Shown here: in pieces, positions 29,435 through 41,278 of the stretch
How the letters are laid out: each line of letters starts with the position of its first letter
Numbering within the stretch: the first letter of the stretch is position 1
Assembly: GCA_030704615.1 (NCBI GenBank)
Contig: CM060733.1
Location: 6,450,001 to 6,510,000 of the forward strand
Direction: 5' to 3'
Origin: Takakia lepidozioides
Taxonomy: Eukaryota > Streptophyta > Takakiopsida > Takakiales > Takakiaceae
DNA: 60,000 bases
The notes under the pieces: model-generated
Database searches by the model: none
What the model was told of the DNA's origin: nothing
Seen by the model: only the letters and a program-made list of their open reading frames with translations
Program-made: the position numbers and the translations under genes

Positions 29435-32400
29435 TTAAACAGCAGAGCCAGCTTCAGCCACCTTGCTAGCAGGAATACGTTGCCTCTGTTCCACATATGA
29501 TGATGGAAACCAGCCAGCCTTCCCCTTGCATTCTCCCTCTGACCAGCCAGATGGAGAGACCTGTTCCCAAAACACAGTAGGGTTGGTCAAGACATTTAGC
29601 AGCGGTGATAAGGATAGATTTTGTGTTTGCACCCTAACTCAGTTGTTCAGGGGGGATTCTGTCGGATAGAATTGAACCTCTCAAAATTCCCCCAGGTTCT
29701 CAGACAAAGGGCAGCCCCTTGTCCTCATCCCAACCAGGTGATAGAGGAATTTTCAGTGAACAAGAGTACAAGCAGTTTGAACCAGGAGAGAGTTGAAGCC
29801 CCAGACCTGACGAACAACCACGTAGTCCCCAACAGCTAAACTTAGCTCTCCTTGATCCTCTGCTTCAAATGCATGCATCACCTGCCATAGTTGGAGAACA
29901 CAACCACTATCACCATCTGCCAAATATTCACACAACTAGCTGTTCCAACAACACCTTTCACTCAAAATCATTGAAGATTGGATTTAAAGACGAGCAGGCT
30001 GGCTGGCTGCCTAAACAAGCACCAACAAATCTGTGGGGTACTGGCAAACCCCATGCAGAAACCATGTGAGAAGGATAGGTACACATTGACAAAATGGCCA
30101 TGAACCAAGGTAATAGAGGCAGTACAACAGAGTTTACTAACCAATTGCACAAATTGTACAGAACACACTTCGGGAAGTATGTTGTCAGCACTCTTGTGAA
30201 CCGATGACAACAATTAATCTATCACTTAATACTCCAAAGTGGCGCATACCCTCCACTGTCGCAAGACAATTTTGAAGGTAGTTCATGGTTGTGTACAGGC
30301 GGATAAACCTACTGAAAAGTGTGACATCCACCCCGCTTACTTGTGAAGCACATATCACTTGGTAAGGGACTGGAGAAGCTAAAACTGTTTCTTCTACAGA
30401 GTCAGGAGTTTAGATATCAGCCCAGATGTCCTGAAGGAAGACACCAGGTTGGCTGAACAGGCTACAGACCAAACAAAGTGTGACCACCCCATAATATGAC
30501 TAGGCTATTCACTCTCCCTGCCTATTGTCTACAAAGTATGTTCACGTGCACAAAACTGGGATACTAACCGGGTAGCGGGCAGGGCCTTTCTTTTGGCCGA
30601 GCCAAAAAAGGCCCCACATGACGGGAAACAATTCCCTTGCCCACCCCTCCCCGGCTCTCTCTCCCAGCATGTTGCACCACCATGAACAGCGCTACCCTTT
30701 CCCCTCTCATCCACAGCTTGTGCGGATGGTGCCTGTCAAACAGACCGACCCCAAAATACCCCATGTGGGAGCAAGACCTTCCTCTCACAGCTAAAACACT
30801 GTTCTTAGACACATGGCAAACGGTGTCAATTGGCCTGACCTTTGGGGGATGACATTTTATCACCCATGTTTCCATTTATATGACGGCTAATCCTACAACA
30901 CTGGATTGTCTTGTGGTGGTTTGACAAGGCACAGTCAAAAATGGGCTCATGGTGATGGACTCCAGCTTCCAAGTACCAATGACTCCCTAGCAACAGACAA
31001 ATGCCGTAACTGAGAATGGTGATCACCAATGGAACAAAGTAGCCAACTGTGCCAGAGGACCTAATTCATCTCGTGTGGCAAGGTGGGTTACCTCAGCAAG
31101 AAAATACAAAGCCTTTTGAGCAGCCTTTGAACCAGGAGTGCCATGAGAAGCATTTTGCTGTCCACCATTGGCCTTGATGTCCTCATAAGAAGGTGGGGGC
31201 ATAAATGTGTCAACTGCTGCAGCACCCCCTGTGGAAGGTGGGATTGACTCACTCCGTTGACGCTCAGAGACCATCTGCATCTCAGAAGAGAGCCCATAAT
31301 CAGCTACTCGACCACAAACATGATAGCTTAAGTTTCACATGTACACTAGCTAATAACAAGCTAAATGCAAATGGACAATGGATAGACACACATACCAGAG
31401 GTTTTAGAATGAAGGGCTAAGCAGAAGGTTTCAGTTTTGCAAAAGCCAGATTACATGGTCGGTGTATGCCTACCTGAGCCTGGAGCTGATCCAGAATCTC
31501 GGCCACACGCTGATGATAGGCACGCTCAGCTTCAACCTGAGTAACACAACCAATTCGGGTTCTCTTCTGAGCATGTTGACTTATCTAGAACACACATTAC
31601 TGATGTCCAAATGCTCCAGATCACTCCTTGGTCCAGCTTTAAGTAGCCCTAGAACGTCTAAGAACAAGGTTTCGAAGCAACACGAAAAATACGGTGAGAA
31701 CAGGGGTTCCATTGTAGCTTAGTTACAAGGACTTGCACTTTAGAAACATCTACAACTGTTAAGCGTCCCAGGAGTTACAGGTGATGCTTAAAATAACAGA
31801 CCATAGCGATCAGGCGCTGAAGTGTGAGGCGTTGCTGCTGGGCTTCAACAGCAGTCATGGCAGCTGCAGCCTCCTTGCCCAGCACCGCCATAGCGGAGGC
31901 AAGTTCCCCCATCTTCTGTTCTGAAACTTGCAGCTTCACAGTGTTTTCTGGATTGCCCCCTGCCTCTTTATTCTTCAACTGCCTCCTTCCTACCTCAGCC
32001 GCCTGCTCAGAGCCGTCTCAGCTTCAGCAAATAATCATTACAATAATGGAGTGTATGAGCTGGACAACAAAACCATCAAGACCATGACAATCTTGGCCAC
32101 AAACGACCCTGTGTAAGGTGACATCCAGAGGTACAAAAAAGACAAACCTGCGCTTCTGCTTCTTGGCGTAAACGATCATAGCGCTGTGTCAGGTGTCGAG
32201 CATCTTCCAATGGTGCTCCCATCACCATTGCCCTTAAAGGCTCCGCAACCTGGGGCACATTGAACGCAGCAGGAAGCTTCAGAAACATCCTCATATACTA
32301 AGAGAAATGGAATGCTTCAGTGCAAAGAAACAGAGTACACATAGATGAAACAAGGTTTACCTTGAGAGTTTCACCTCCTACTAAACAGGGTTTCCAATTG

Positions 32401-33862
32401 AAGATAGGAAAACATTGCTGGACCTAATCATTCCAAATTTGGCACATCCCTAACATATTTTGGACATTGGCACAACCAGATGGTCCTGCGAAGTAATAGC
32501 TCACTTCAACAAGCCCCACAAGCACCGCTGACTGACACAAGACATACCTGAGTACCAAAAACCCTGTGTAAGCCATCCCGCTCTCTCTCCATCTGTGTTC
32601 GTGCTGCACCATAGTGCATAGAGGCTCTAGCAAGCGCTCCCCCAACACCAGGACTTTCTGTCGCATACTTGCGGCAATCATCTGCAAGCTTAGTTCCTGC
32701 ACATGAAAAAATGGAGTGGCAAAGTCAGAGTGTCACACTGGGGAAGGGCAAGGACCAACCTGTATGCTTCACTGCTTCACTTGAGAATTACCGAAGAGTA
32801 AGAATCAAGTTCAAAACATCACAGTAAAAGACTTATGGAAAGAAAAAACACTGCATTCATCATCCAGGACTTACCAACTTCCAGTTGCTTTGATCCTGTG
32901 GATATAAGGCCTTCAACACCTCTGACGATTTCCCGTTGAAAGTGCTGCAAAGAAGGTTTATTTTAAATCACCAAAACACGCATCTCAGTTCGTCTGTAGC
33001 AACCTTTAATAAGTTCTGAGATTACGTGCATACAGGTTCATCAACCCATCCATAGCCTCCTTTGCCAATGTGAATGAGGAAGAGTGATGCATGCTTCTTA
33101 TTATCCTTTTGCAATCTCCATGCTAAAACAAGGGGAAGGTATGAATGACAAAAACCTTGCCAGCCTTCGTAGATGTGTAAAGTCTCTCAAGCTGCTGGTG
33201 TCGTTGAAGCTCTGCTTCATCAGTAATAACTACATCAACCCCTTGAGAGCCTCCAAGGCCTGTGAACTGCTTCAACACTGCCTGCACATTCCAGAGCCCC
33301 TTCTGTTATCAGCTCCCTAGATTTGGTTTCCCTGAAGTAGAAAGCACCCACCATGACAATGACATCCAGCAGATCTGGTGTGCAGAGATAAGGTCACGTT
33401 TCAATGGCAATACACAGTAGACAGTGGACACTAAACAATGCAGACACGCCCCCCAATCAATTTGCTGGTAGCATTGATTGGCTTTCCATGCAAAGGCAGA
33501 CTCTGGGAGACATTGTGGTTGGTGTGGTATCTTTGAGCAATCAACTAAAGAAGAATGCTGGAAAGATGTGAAAGGCCCTTTCCAAAACAATCTAGAACCT
33601 CCCTGTACAAAGCAGGTGCCTTCTGGAGACTGCAGTAGGATTTGGAGCTGATGACAATGACTTCAAGTAACTGCCTACACAAAGATGGAAGTCCAACTGA
33701 AACTCCACTGGAGTATAGTTTCTCATCTCCAGAATCACTCGACACTGCAATTCAGACAGGAAAAGCTAGTTTAGGAAAGGAGACAAGAACACAATGCAGC
33801 ACCTGTTGTTGCTTGGCCACCTGCTCCCGAAATTTACTAGCTTGTTTTCTGAGAGCATCCAT
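29435..33862 (-). CDS. SH3P: SH3 domain-containing protein of the plant SH3P1/2/3 family
   Basis: Ten exons: 33862-33803, 33281-33156, 32944-32875, 32696-32548, 32249-32148, 32002-31802, 31536-31474, 31274-31092, 29881-29807, 29560-29435. All junctions are GT-AG and phases close to 384 aa, the usual family size. It starts MDALRKQASKFREQVAKQQQ. Residues about 1-265 form the coiled-coil BAR-like region (LGGSQGVDVVITDEAEL, HFQREIVRGVEGLISTG, AEPLRAMVMGAPLEDARHL, GNPENTVKLQVSEQKMGEL). A Pro-rich spacer (FMPPPSYEDIK) precedes the C-terminal SH3 domain, about residues 315-375 (HAFEAEDQGELSLAVGDY, GWSEGECKGKAGWFPSSYVE). Family members bind curved membrane, clathrin and dynamin-like proteins at endosomes, cell plate and autophagosomes. 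The ATG is chosen by the conserved N-terminus. Confidence 0.93.
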
Positions 33863-35338
33863 TCCTGGAGAGTCCCATTCCAGCCACCACTTCGAATCAG
33901 ACACTCGGCTCGGAATCAATCTCAGCCTCTCTTTGAACCATTACCGACAAGCTATCCTAGAACTGAAACAAAATATAGCACCCTCAGCACATTGGTTCAT
34001 CCACCAATCTGAGGCGAAAAAACTCGACGGCGTACCTATCCCGACAAAAAAAAACCATGATGGCAAGTAGGGGGGATGCTTGCATAAGACAACAAGGACC
34101 AGAGAGGAATGAGGAGAGCGCAAGAACAAGTCTTGCTTCCCTGTTTCTAGCATAGTTTACTTAATCTAGCTTCCACTGTGCCGCATTACCATCTATGAAA
34201 CCACTACGCCTAGTAACGCTCCATCACGTATCACCGATATCGTCTCTCTGCATGTTGAGATCGCTGAAGCTAAGAACAAATCGATCTACGAGGAAAAAAA
34301 GGGAGATCAAGTCTGCATTGCGGGCCGGAGCTTAAAAAAGGCACCTGGTCAAGGCTCAATGCAGGGTCGCAGATGCCCGAGTGCGCCAGGAAAGAACCAC
34401 ACACCGATGGCCTGCCACGAGAAAGCATTATGAAACAATTTGCTAGGTATCAATCACTTCAGACCTGCAGGCATCCTGACAGACAGAAGTCGCGATCTCA
34501 AGCATTTTGAAAAGCTAACCAAGAAAACGTTCAACCGCGAGAAGACCTAAGTATAACACAATTGTTAGCCAACTAAATCAGAAATATTTGCAAACCAGGC
34601 TGCTTATGCCACCATCCCTAGTTCCATGCGTCATGAAAAAAGCAAAGAGAGCGCCGGAGTACCTCTACTCCTGCAAACACTCCTCCCTGCCTGGTGCTGC
34701 TACACTGCATTCCACCTAATCGATAACTTCCTCCGTCTCACACCATCATCCCCGTGCCTAAACAGCGAACCTCGTTTGACGGAATCACAAACACGGCAAC
34801 GGCATTCCGACCTTGTAAACAACAGCAAAGACTCCAACACCACAACGTATTCCGGTACCTCGACGCGGGTCTCGGTTCAAGAGTGATGATGAGGGAGAGG
34901 GGAAAAGATTGCTGCACCGATGCAGCGACGAAAAAACAGGCAGCGGCAGCAACTGGCGGGAGGCAAGGGGGGAGCAATGGCACGGCAATCGCACATACGG
35001 ATTGCAGCGTCACTCTCCCGACCTGGCACGCCAACCCCTTCCTGTTCCTGCAGTCAAACGCTCCCTTAGTCTCCCCCTAACCACACTCGCACTCCACTCC
35101 ACGCGGCACACATCCATCCGCCACCTCACCACGATGACGACGCTCCCCGCCTGCGGATGATGATCAGCCTTCATGCGCGCCTCCCTCTTTACTCGCCTGC
35201 CTGCACATCCCTCTCTTCACCTTCCCCACTGCCCCTTCATTCCTTCACGATCTCCATCATCCCCCTCATTTCCCAGCAACAAAATGAAAACAGTTGATGT
35301 GGAATTCTAGCCTACTAATAACCAGCGTTTTTTTCTTT
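33863..35338. other. SH3P upstream region, no gene recognised
   Basis: Intergenic sequence 5' of SH3P. Becomes pyrimidine- and CACC-rich near 35040-35280, as plant promoters and 5'UTRs often do. Long open frames near 34750-35080 occur on both strands, lack motifs and are compositional. Confidence 0.45.
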
Positions 35339-35863
35339 GGCGAATTTTCGCCAAATGGCGACCTCAAAAAATAGAAAAGCATATTCCGTAGAAAATTCCA
35401 TGTTTTTTCATGGATGAAATCGCCAAATTTCTCCAATTTGTTTTTAAATAATGGATGAATTCACCAAATATGGATGATATGACTGGATGAAATTACGGAT
35501 GTGGATGATTCTGTCCTAATTTGAATGGATGAACAGAATATATGCCTAATCTCTGCAAAACTCTGTAGCCACTCGTGCTATTTTCCGAATTTAAAAAACA
35601 AAACTCTGCTAATAACCTACCCAGAGTCTCCAGTGGCTACTGAGTTTTGCAGGAAATAGCCATATTTTCTGTTCATCCACTGAAATTTGGACAGAATCAT
35701 CCTCCTCTGCACTTTCATCCATGTATATCATCCATATTAGGCCAATTCATCCTCAGTTTTTTTTTGGGGAGAATTTTGGCGATTTCATCCATGTGAAAAT
35801 AGGGAATTTACGACAGAATATTCGATTTGTGTTTTCTAGGTCGAAAAAGTGCGAAATTTCGCC
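35339..35863. mobile_element. 525-bp foldback (inverted-repeat) element
   Basis: The left half, starting GGCGAATTTTCGCC, matches the reverse complement of the right half, ending GGCGAAATTTCGCC-type sequence (GCGAAATTTCGCC at 35851). Paired blocks include CATGGATGAAATCGCCAAA, ATATGGATGATAT, GTGGATGATTCTGTCC, GAATGGATGAACAGAA and, near the centre, CTGCAAAACTCTGTAGCCACT. GGATGA recurs about ten times per strand orientation. No coding capacity. It looks like a non-autonomous foldback transposon. Confidence 0.75.
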
Positions 35864-36016
35864 AGAAATAAAAACATCCATCTCTTCCATCCATCTCTTC
35901 CATCCATCTCTTTGTCTTATTACCCCCTATTGATGACCCAGACATCCATCTCTTTCTCTTATGACCCCCTATGGCCGTCGTATCTGGACCCATACTTATT
36001 TTTTTTAAGGGAACAA

Positions 36017-36111
36017 ATTGAAAGCATTCCGTCCGATCTTCCGGTGTTTTGTCATATAAGACTGATACTTGTATGACAAAACACTGGAAGATCGGACGGA
36101 ATGCTTTCAAT
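36017..36111. repeat. Near-perfect 44-bp hairpin
   Basis: Arms 36017-36060 and 36068-36111 pair with only two mismatches around a 7-base loop ACTGATA. The left arm starts ATTGAAAGCATTCCGTCCG. It could be a recently formed inverted duplication, a small MITE, or a microRNA/small-RNA precursor. No conserved microRNA is recognised in it. Confidence 0.8.
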
Positions 36112-36841
36112 ATTCGTTGTAATCATAACTTTCTTTGGTGATCTTTTGCGACCGAGAGCGGTGGCGGCAATGACCACGGAAGACAAAACAAAAAAAGAGT
36201 GTATAAAAGAGTGTTGCGAATCGCGGGGGTTGAAATCCGCAAGGTTCTCACATAATGTCATTGTTAAATAATGAAAAATTGCTGGTTGTGAGCTGGATGG
36301 AATCCCTTGTGTTAAGGGAAGCAATCCGCCGAATTGCAAATTGCCAGCCTGGGAAAATTACTTCTAGAAGCTTTATATTCATGTGTAAAAAGTGAAGAAA
36401 GGAAAGTCTGATGTGTTGTGTCACAAGTGAAGCAAGGAAAGCCTGGTGTGTCGCCACAAATTAGTGCAGCTAGTGCTTGATCATGTTTCTCTCACAGGCA
36501 GAGAAAGCTTTGGGTGCTTTTGCACTGCAGATGAACTCCTATGTTTTTCACCCAGAGGCTTGGGCAAACCACAGGGTGCACATGCTATCATACCAGAGCA
36601 GAGTTTTTTAAAGCATGAGCATTGAATCAGACCATCACCTGCATTTGTACAGACCTGAGTTTTTCATTTTTGTGTGAACATAGCTGTTGAACTCCTATGC
36701 TCTTTTGTAGCTCGACAGACAGTTTGAGTTGTTCAATGTTCAAATTGATTCAGCTGCAGATGGACATTTCTGGATCCAAGGTTTGGCTCTCCAGATCATC
36801 TGAGAGAGCCAGATTGACAGATGCACATAGGTCCTTTTCAA

Positions 36842-37200
36842 AGTCACTGTTTACCTTAGCAGGACTTCTGATTCTGCTTCAATTTAGAAATTCACCAACT
36901 TCAAAAACACTTTTCAAGGCCGACAATAATATATGATTTCACCCTAGGACAATCAACTAATAATGGACTGGATGATTTCTCCGGAGTTTGTCTAAAGGCA
37001 ATTCACAGCATACACTTTTAAGTAGCTGTTTACTCTAGCAACATTTTGGATTCTCTTCTTCAATTCCGGAAGTTCATAACTTCAAAACACTTTTCAAGGA
37101 CAACTATCATATATGATTTGACCCCAGGACAAGCAACTAAAAGTGGGGTAGATGATTTCTCCAGAGTTTGTCACATGGCGATTCACACCATACATGTCAA
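36842..37200. repeat. Two diverged tandem repeats at the 3' end of the transporter gene
   Basis: Units of about 179 bp (36842-37021 and 37022-37200) share CTGTTTACYYTAGCA, TTCAAAACACTTTTCAAGG, ATATATGATTT, ACCCYAGGACAA and GATGATTTCTCCRGAGTTTGTC. The second unit reaches the stop codon of the transporter gene, so its 3'UTR was duplicated. Confidence 0.75.
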
Positions 37201-39812
37201 GCCACCTTCTCCTTAGGCACATATGGATAGCGCTGATGGATGATGGTGCTGCAGACCACCAGAGGTAGGGCGGCCACCACATAGCCTGAGGGCTCCACTC
37301 CATCCACCACAAAATCTAGTGCTGCTGTTACAAGCAATGCCGACACTATGACAAAACCCTGCACCTCACCCCAAAGAACAAGATTCAATGGTCATACTCC
37401 AGTATAAAGATGTGACAGAAAGCACAGAATCCTAAGGGCCAAAGCAATACCACTGAATCTGCATGCTGGTTTGTCCTATCTAGAAATTGCACGCTCAAAT
37501 CCAATCAATTGTGGCACCAAAACAACAAAACTCTCCAACAAGGGCACCCACCTTTTTCACACCACCAGCATACTGAGTAACAAGCCCCACCAAAATTCCG
37601 CCAACAGCATTGGTTACAACAGGCAGCTGCCATACAAACCACGCACACATGTCTTACATAAGCCAGTTGGATAGCAGGAGAAACACTGAAACTCATGGAA
37701 TGACTATATCACCGTTGAACAGTTAGCCAAATGACCGAGAACACAGGAATTGCAGAATCCAAGGCTCACTAAAGTCAGAGAGGGACAGGGCAACAACTCA
37801 CAAATGTCAGGTGATTCCAACCATGGAAGAAGCCGCGCTGACGAATGCCTTCCCCATCAGGAGACCACAACATGCTAACCAGCAAGCACATGCTTCCAAA
37901 GGTGGACATCTCTAATGTCATCAAGTATGTATTCCTGCGTTTTACCTGTGCAACCTTTAGTGAACCACTGCCCACCAATGCATATGAAAACAAGATCTTG
38001 CGAGAAGACCGCAAAATTATTGTACCTGAGAAGCCCATTGGCAAAGAGTAGAGGCCAGGCCCGATAGAAAGGATGCAATCAGGATCGGCAGTATTCCCAA
38101 CACCAGTGTAAGATGTTCCGCCTGCTTAGTGTGCTGCTTAGGTGAGCCTTTACCATGGCTCAACAATACGGCAGCCAGTAGCAGCATTATGAGGGCAACC
38201 ACCTGTGGTCGCGACTGCCTTTGCCTGCACCATCATCCTTTGCAAACTCCTTCAAGCCCATTCATGAACTTTCCATCATGGACCAACTATTGCCAACTTG
38301 AAACTATAGACTGTCATGAAGTTTGAGAAAAGGAGGTCCTTTCATCCTTTCCTGTTGCTATTTTACAGGACCATAACTCTTCTATGGATACAAATGTGAA
38401 CATAAAATGGTCCAAAGTCAGTCCTAGACAATAGGACAACAAGCACACAGCTCACTTGCAGTTGATCGCTCCAATAAGGGCATTTGTCAAAATATAAAAG
38501 CAACTTGTATGGCTCATGCATCCTTTTAACTGTATCTCACTGTGATGCAACAGACAAATCATCACCTCTTTCTGCAGATTACCTACCGAAGGAATAGAAA
38601 CATGAAGAGCGCAGTGAAAACCAGTTTCGTCTGATTCAAGAGTGAGAAGGTGAGCGAATCCAAATGGCGATAGGATATCTGTAGCAGCGTGTTCTGCAAT
38701 GCATACACAGCAGCTGGCAGTGCCGAGGCTCGTAGTGATTCCACCAACTTCCACTCTTTGGGTAGGCTCCAGAGGCTGCCATCCCATCCCATGACTAACA
38801 GCGCCCCAACACTCTGAACCCACAGATATCACCCACCAGCAGGATTCTGCATGAGGTTTGCAAGTGAGTCAGACCTCCAATTTTGAAATGACAAAGTTGA
38901 CTAGTCAGTGTCTCACCTACAGCAGCAAGCAGGCAGGCAGTCCCCTCCAGCAGGTAGCAGCAAACCATGTACCTTGACCATTTCACATGTAAGCACTGCT
39001 GATGTCATTATTACTTGCCTCCTGCCAACGCCTCCCATCCACCATCCCAAACACATCGCATCCCCTCAGCTCAACTTCCAAATGAGTGCAAGCGTGAGAC
39101 ACCCTCTGCCCCCAAAGACAACATCTACATTTGTAGGGCATTGCGCATGAAAAGGGACAATAAAAATTCATAAAACAGCCAAAGCCATAGACAGCAAAGG
39201 TCCAGAAGGCCTGTAATCAGATCTGTGGTCCATCCAAACCGTGGTCGTATATCGAACCGAATATGTTGCCAGTGCTGGCATCGAATGTGCCCAGAATCTG
39301 TCCACGATCTTAACCACAAGAGGTCCTAAGTTTCGTTGTCTACAAAGGTAGGAGGTGTAATTATGAACTATACTGCCGAGCACTGCATCTACATTGACCT
39401 GATCAGTGGTGAAACATCATGAAGGAACCGATTAAAAGCCCGTTCTGGCATATAAATTCCCAAGGGAAATGGTTTGCAGCGACATTTATCACATGAAAAT
39501 CGGAGCGCAACAATTTGCAGGACCAAATCTAGTAATGGGAAGTCAAATCCATCCGCATGCAATACCTGTAACGGCTAAATTTGCTTAGAAGCACTTCGAT
39601 AGATTTACAGACGCTACCCAGATACCCATCTACTAACAGCCGGAAAATTTCATTATGCAAGAGCCCTGAATAAATCACAAGGGAAAGAAAAGCTACCCAG
39701 TGAAGCGTTTAGATATAAGGGGCTGCACGCCATACTGCACTGTCAACGCCACCATCAACAGCGCTGTTCTGCGCTGCTGCAGCTGCACTCGTTGATGCTC
39801 TTTAGTCGCCAT
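37197..39812 (-). CDS. ROCK1: ROCK1-type nucleotide-sugar transporter (UDP-GlcNAc/UDP-GalNAc; CMP-sialic-acid-transporter-like family)
   Basis: Seven exons: 39812-39697, 39021-38973, 38813-38587, 38224-38026, 37945-37802, 37626-37552, 37358-37197, all GT-AG and phase-consistent, giving 323 aa, as expected for this family. It starts MATKEHQRVQLQQRR and has about ten hydrophobic segments. Family signatures are VQYGVQPLISKRFTG, IMTSAVLTCEMVK, ALPAAVYALQNTLLQISYR, LDSLTFSLLNQTKLVFTAL, FLSGLASTLCQWASQ, NAVGGILVGLVTQYAGGV and GFVIVSALLVTAAL. The Arabidopsis member ROCK1 exchanges UDP-GlcNAc and UDP-GalNAc across the ER membrane and affects protein quality control and cytokinin oxidase levels; substrate here is inferred from similarity. 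It ends PYVPKEKVA with a Lys near the C-terminus. It is transcribed in the same direction as VPS45 upstream. Confidence 0.93.
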
Positions 39813-41278
39813 GGCTCCCTCTCTCTCTCTACAATATTTCTCGGTCTTCTCTCAACACGCACGACAACAGAGAAAGCAAGCAGTGCAGAGAAGAATTTGG
39901 GTTGTAGCAATTAGGGCTGGCTTGCAAGAGGCCAGACCGTTAAATTTGAAGAGTATGCGTATTGGGCTTACAGACTTGCATCCTCACTTGTCTCCGAGAG
40001 CGCCGGTTCATACAATTAGATTCCGTACCGATCTGATTCAATGACATATCTCTTTATTACGACAGAGATGCTTGTGCATAGACATTAGGCAGTTTCATCA
40101 TTCTTCATTTAGGCAGTTTAGTTCCTGCATGCTCAATATAAGTATCCAAGTTGTTGGAGAGACTGAACGTGCCCTCTTTCTTCTCCAGTACCTCGGCTAC
40201 TTTGCTGCATATCTACACGAGGCTCTCAACATTATCAATGCAAAGTACACTGGTACTTTGTACTTGTGGTGGCCACACTGGGCCTGACTATCCTTTCTGG
40301 GGTCTCCCTAGTGTTCCCTATGTGCTGGGAGCTCTTGGGGCTTCCCATGTACTCTGACTGTGTAGATCTGTATGCAGTGTAGGGTGCTGGATGCTAAACT
40401 TCCCTTCCTTCTTTTTCTTTCATTGCATATATGGACATATTAGTCCACAGCAGAGCCTTTGCATTAGTAATTGCAACTGCACAGCCTCTGTCCACCTTAG
40501 CAGTTCTTCACAATGGAGCAAGGATGGAACTAGGGGAACACTTCCATACATGGCATTAGAGGGAGGGCTTTATGTAGGTATCCTGTTTTTGGTGAATTCT
40601 GGCAAAAACATTATCTTACGATGAGAAAAATAACAGCTCTCACACACAGTAATCTTGCTGCAAGAGGTACAAGTGTCTCAAACAAGTTGATGTCCAGGAT
40701 TCTTGAAATTGAGTTCAACAAAAGTTGTTTGTGGCCTTGCATCATAACCATCAACTTCTGCTATGGTCAACTGTCATGGATGAAGTTCCTCAGCTAAGTC
40801 CAGCCCCTCTCACCGTCTCTCCAATGACTGATGCAGATAAGACTCATTTCGATGAACTCAGGTTACATACCTGCCAATCTCATTGGAATGAATGACACAC
40901 GAATCTACAACTTTCCAGTTGCAGCCAAATCACCCTACACCAGCAGTAGTGTCTTATGAAATCGAGTGCTATGCCTGATTGCATCCTACTTCCTCATATT
41001 GGGTGAGGTTTAAATTGTAGAGTCCCACTAAACAATCACGCCGTTAGCATCAGGAATATGGACAAAACAACTTCTGCGGCTTGGAACAGGTCCACAGTGC
41101 AACTAACGTGCAAACAGTGGCTCACGATTTCACAATTGAGAGGGATAACTGGACTATGACCTCCTAACTCTGAACAACAGGATATTAAGGAAAGGTGAGC
41201 AAAATCATTTGGAGATGTCTTAGCTGAAGAGACCATATGTTGTATTCAAGGCTGAGACCTCCGTGGTGGTCAAAGAGA
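39813..41278. other. Intergenic region between the transporter and VPS45 genes; no gene recognised
   Basis: Contains the transporter promoter/5'UTR near 39813-39950 (CT-rich start at 39815-39830) and the VPS45 3' flank. Open frames (for example 40391-40624) have no recognisable motif. Confidence 0.5.

Noticed and set aside
34738-35080. Overlapping frames on both strands upstream of SH3P
   Set aside because: Compositional open frames in GC- and CA-rich promoter sequence; no conserved motif.
41036-41236. Alternative last exon of VPS45
   Set aside because: A fully in-phase exon at 41345-41279 matches the conserved FLxDLEE C-terminus; this frame does not.
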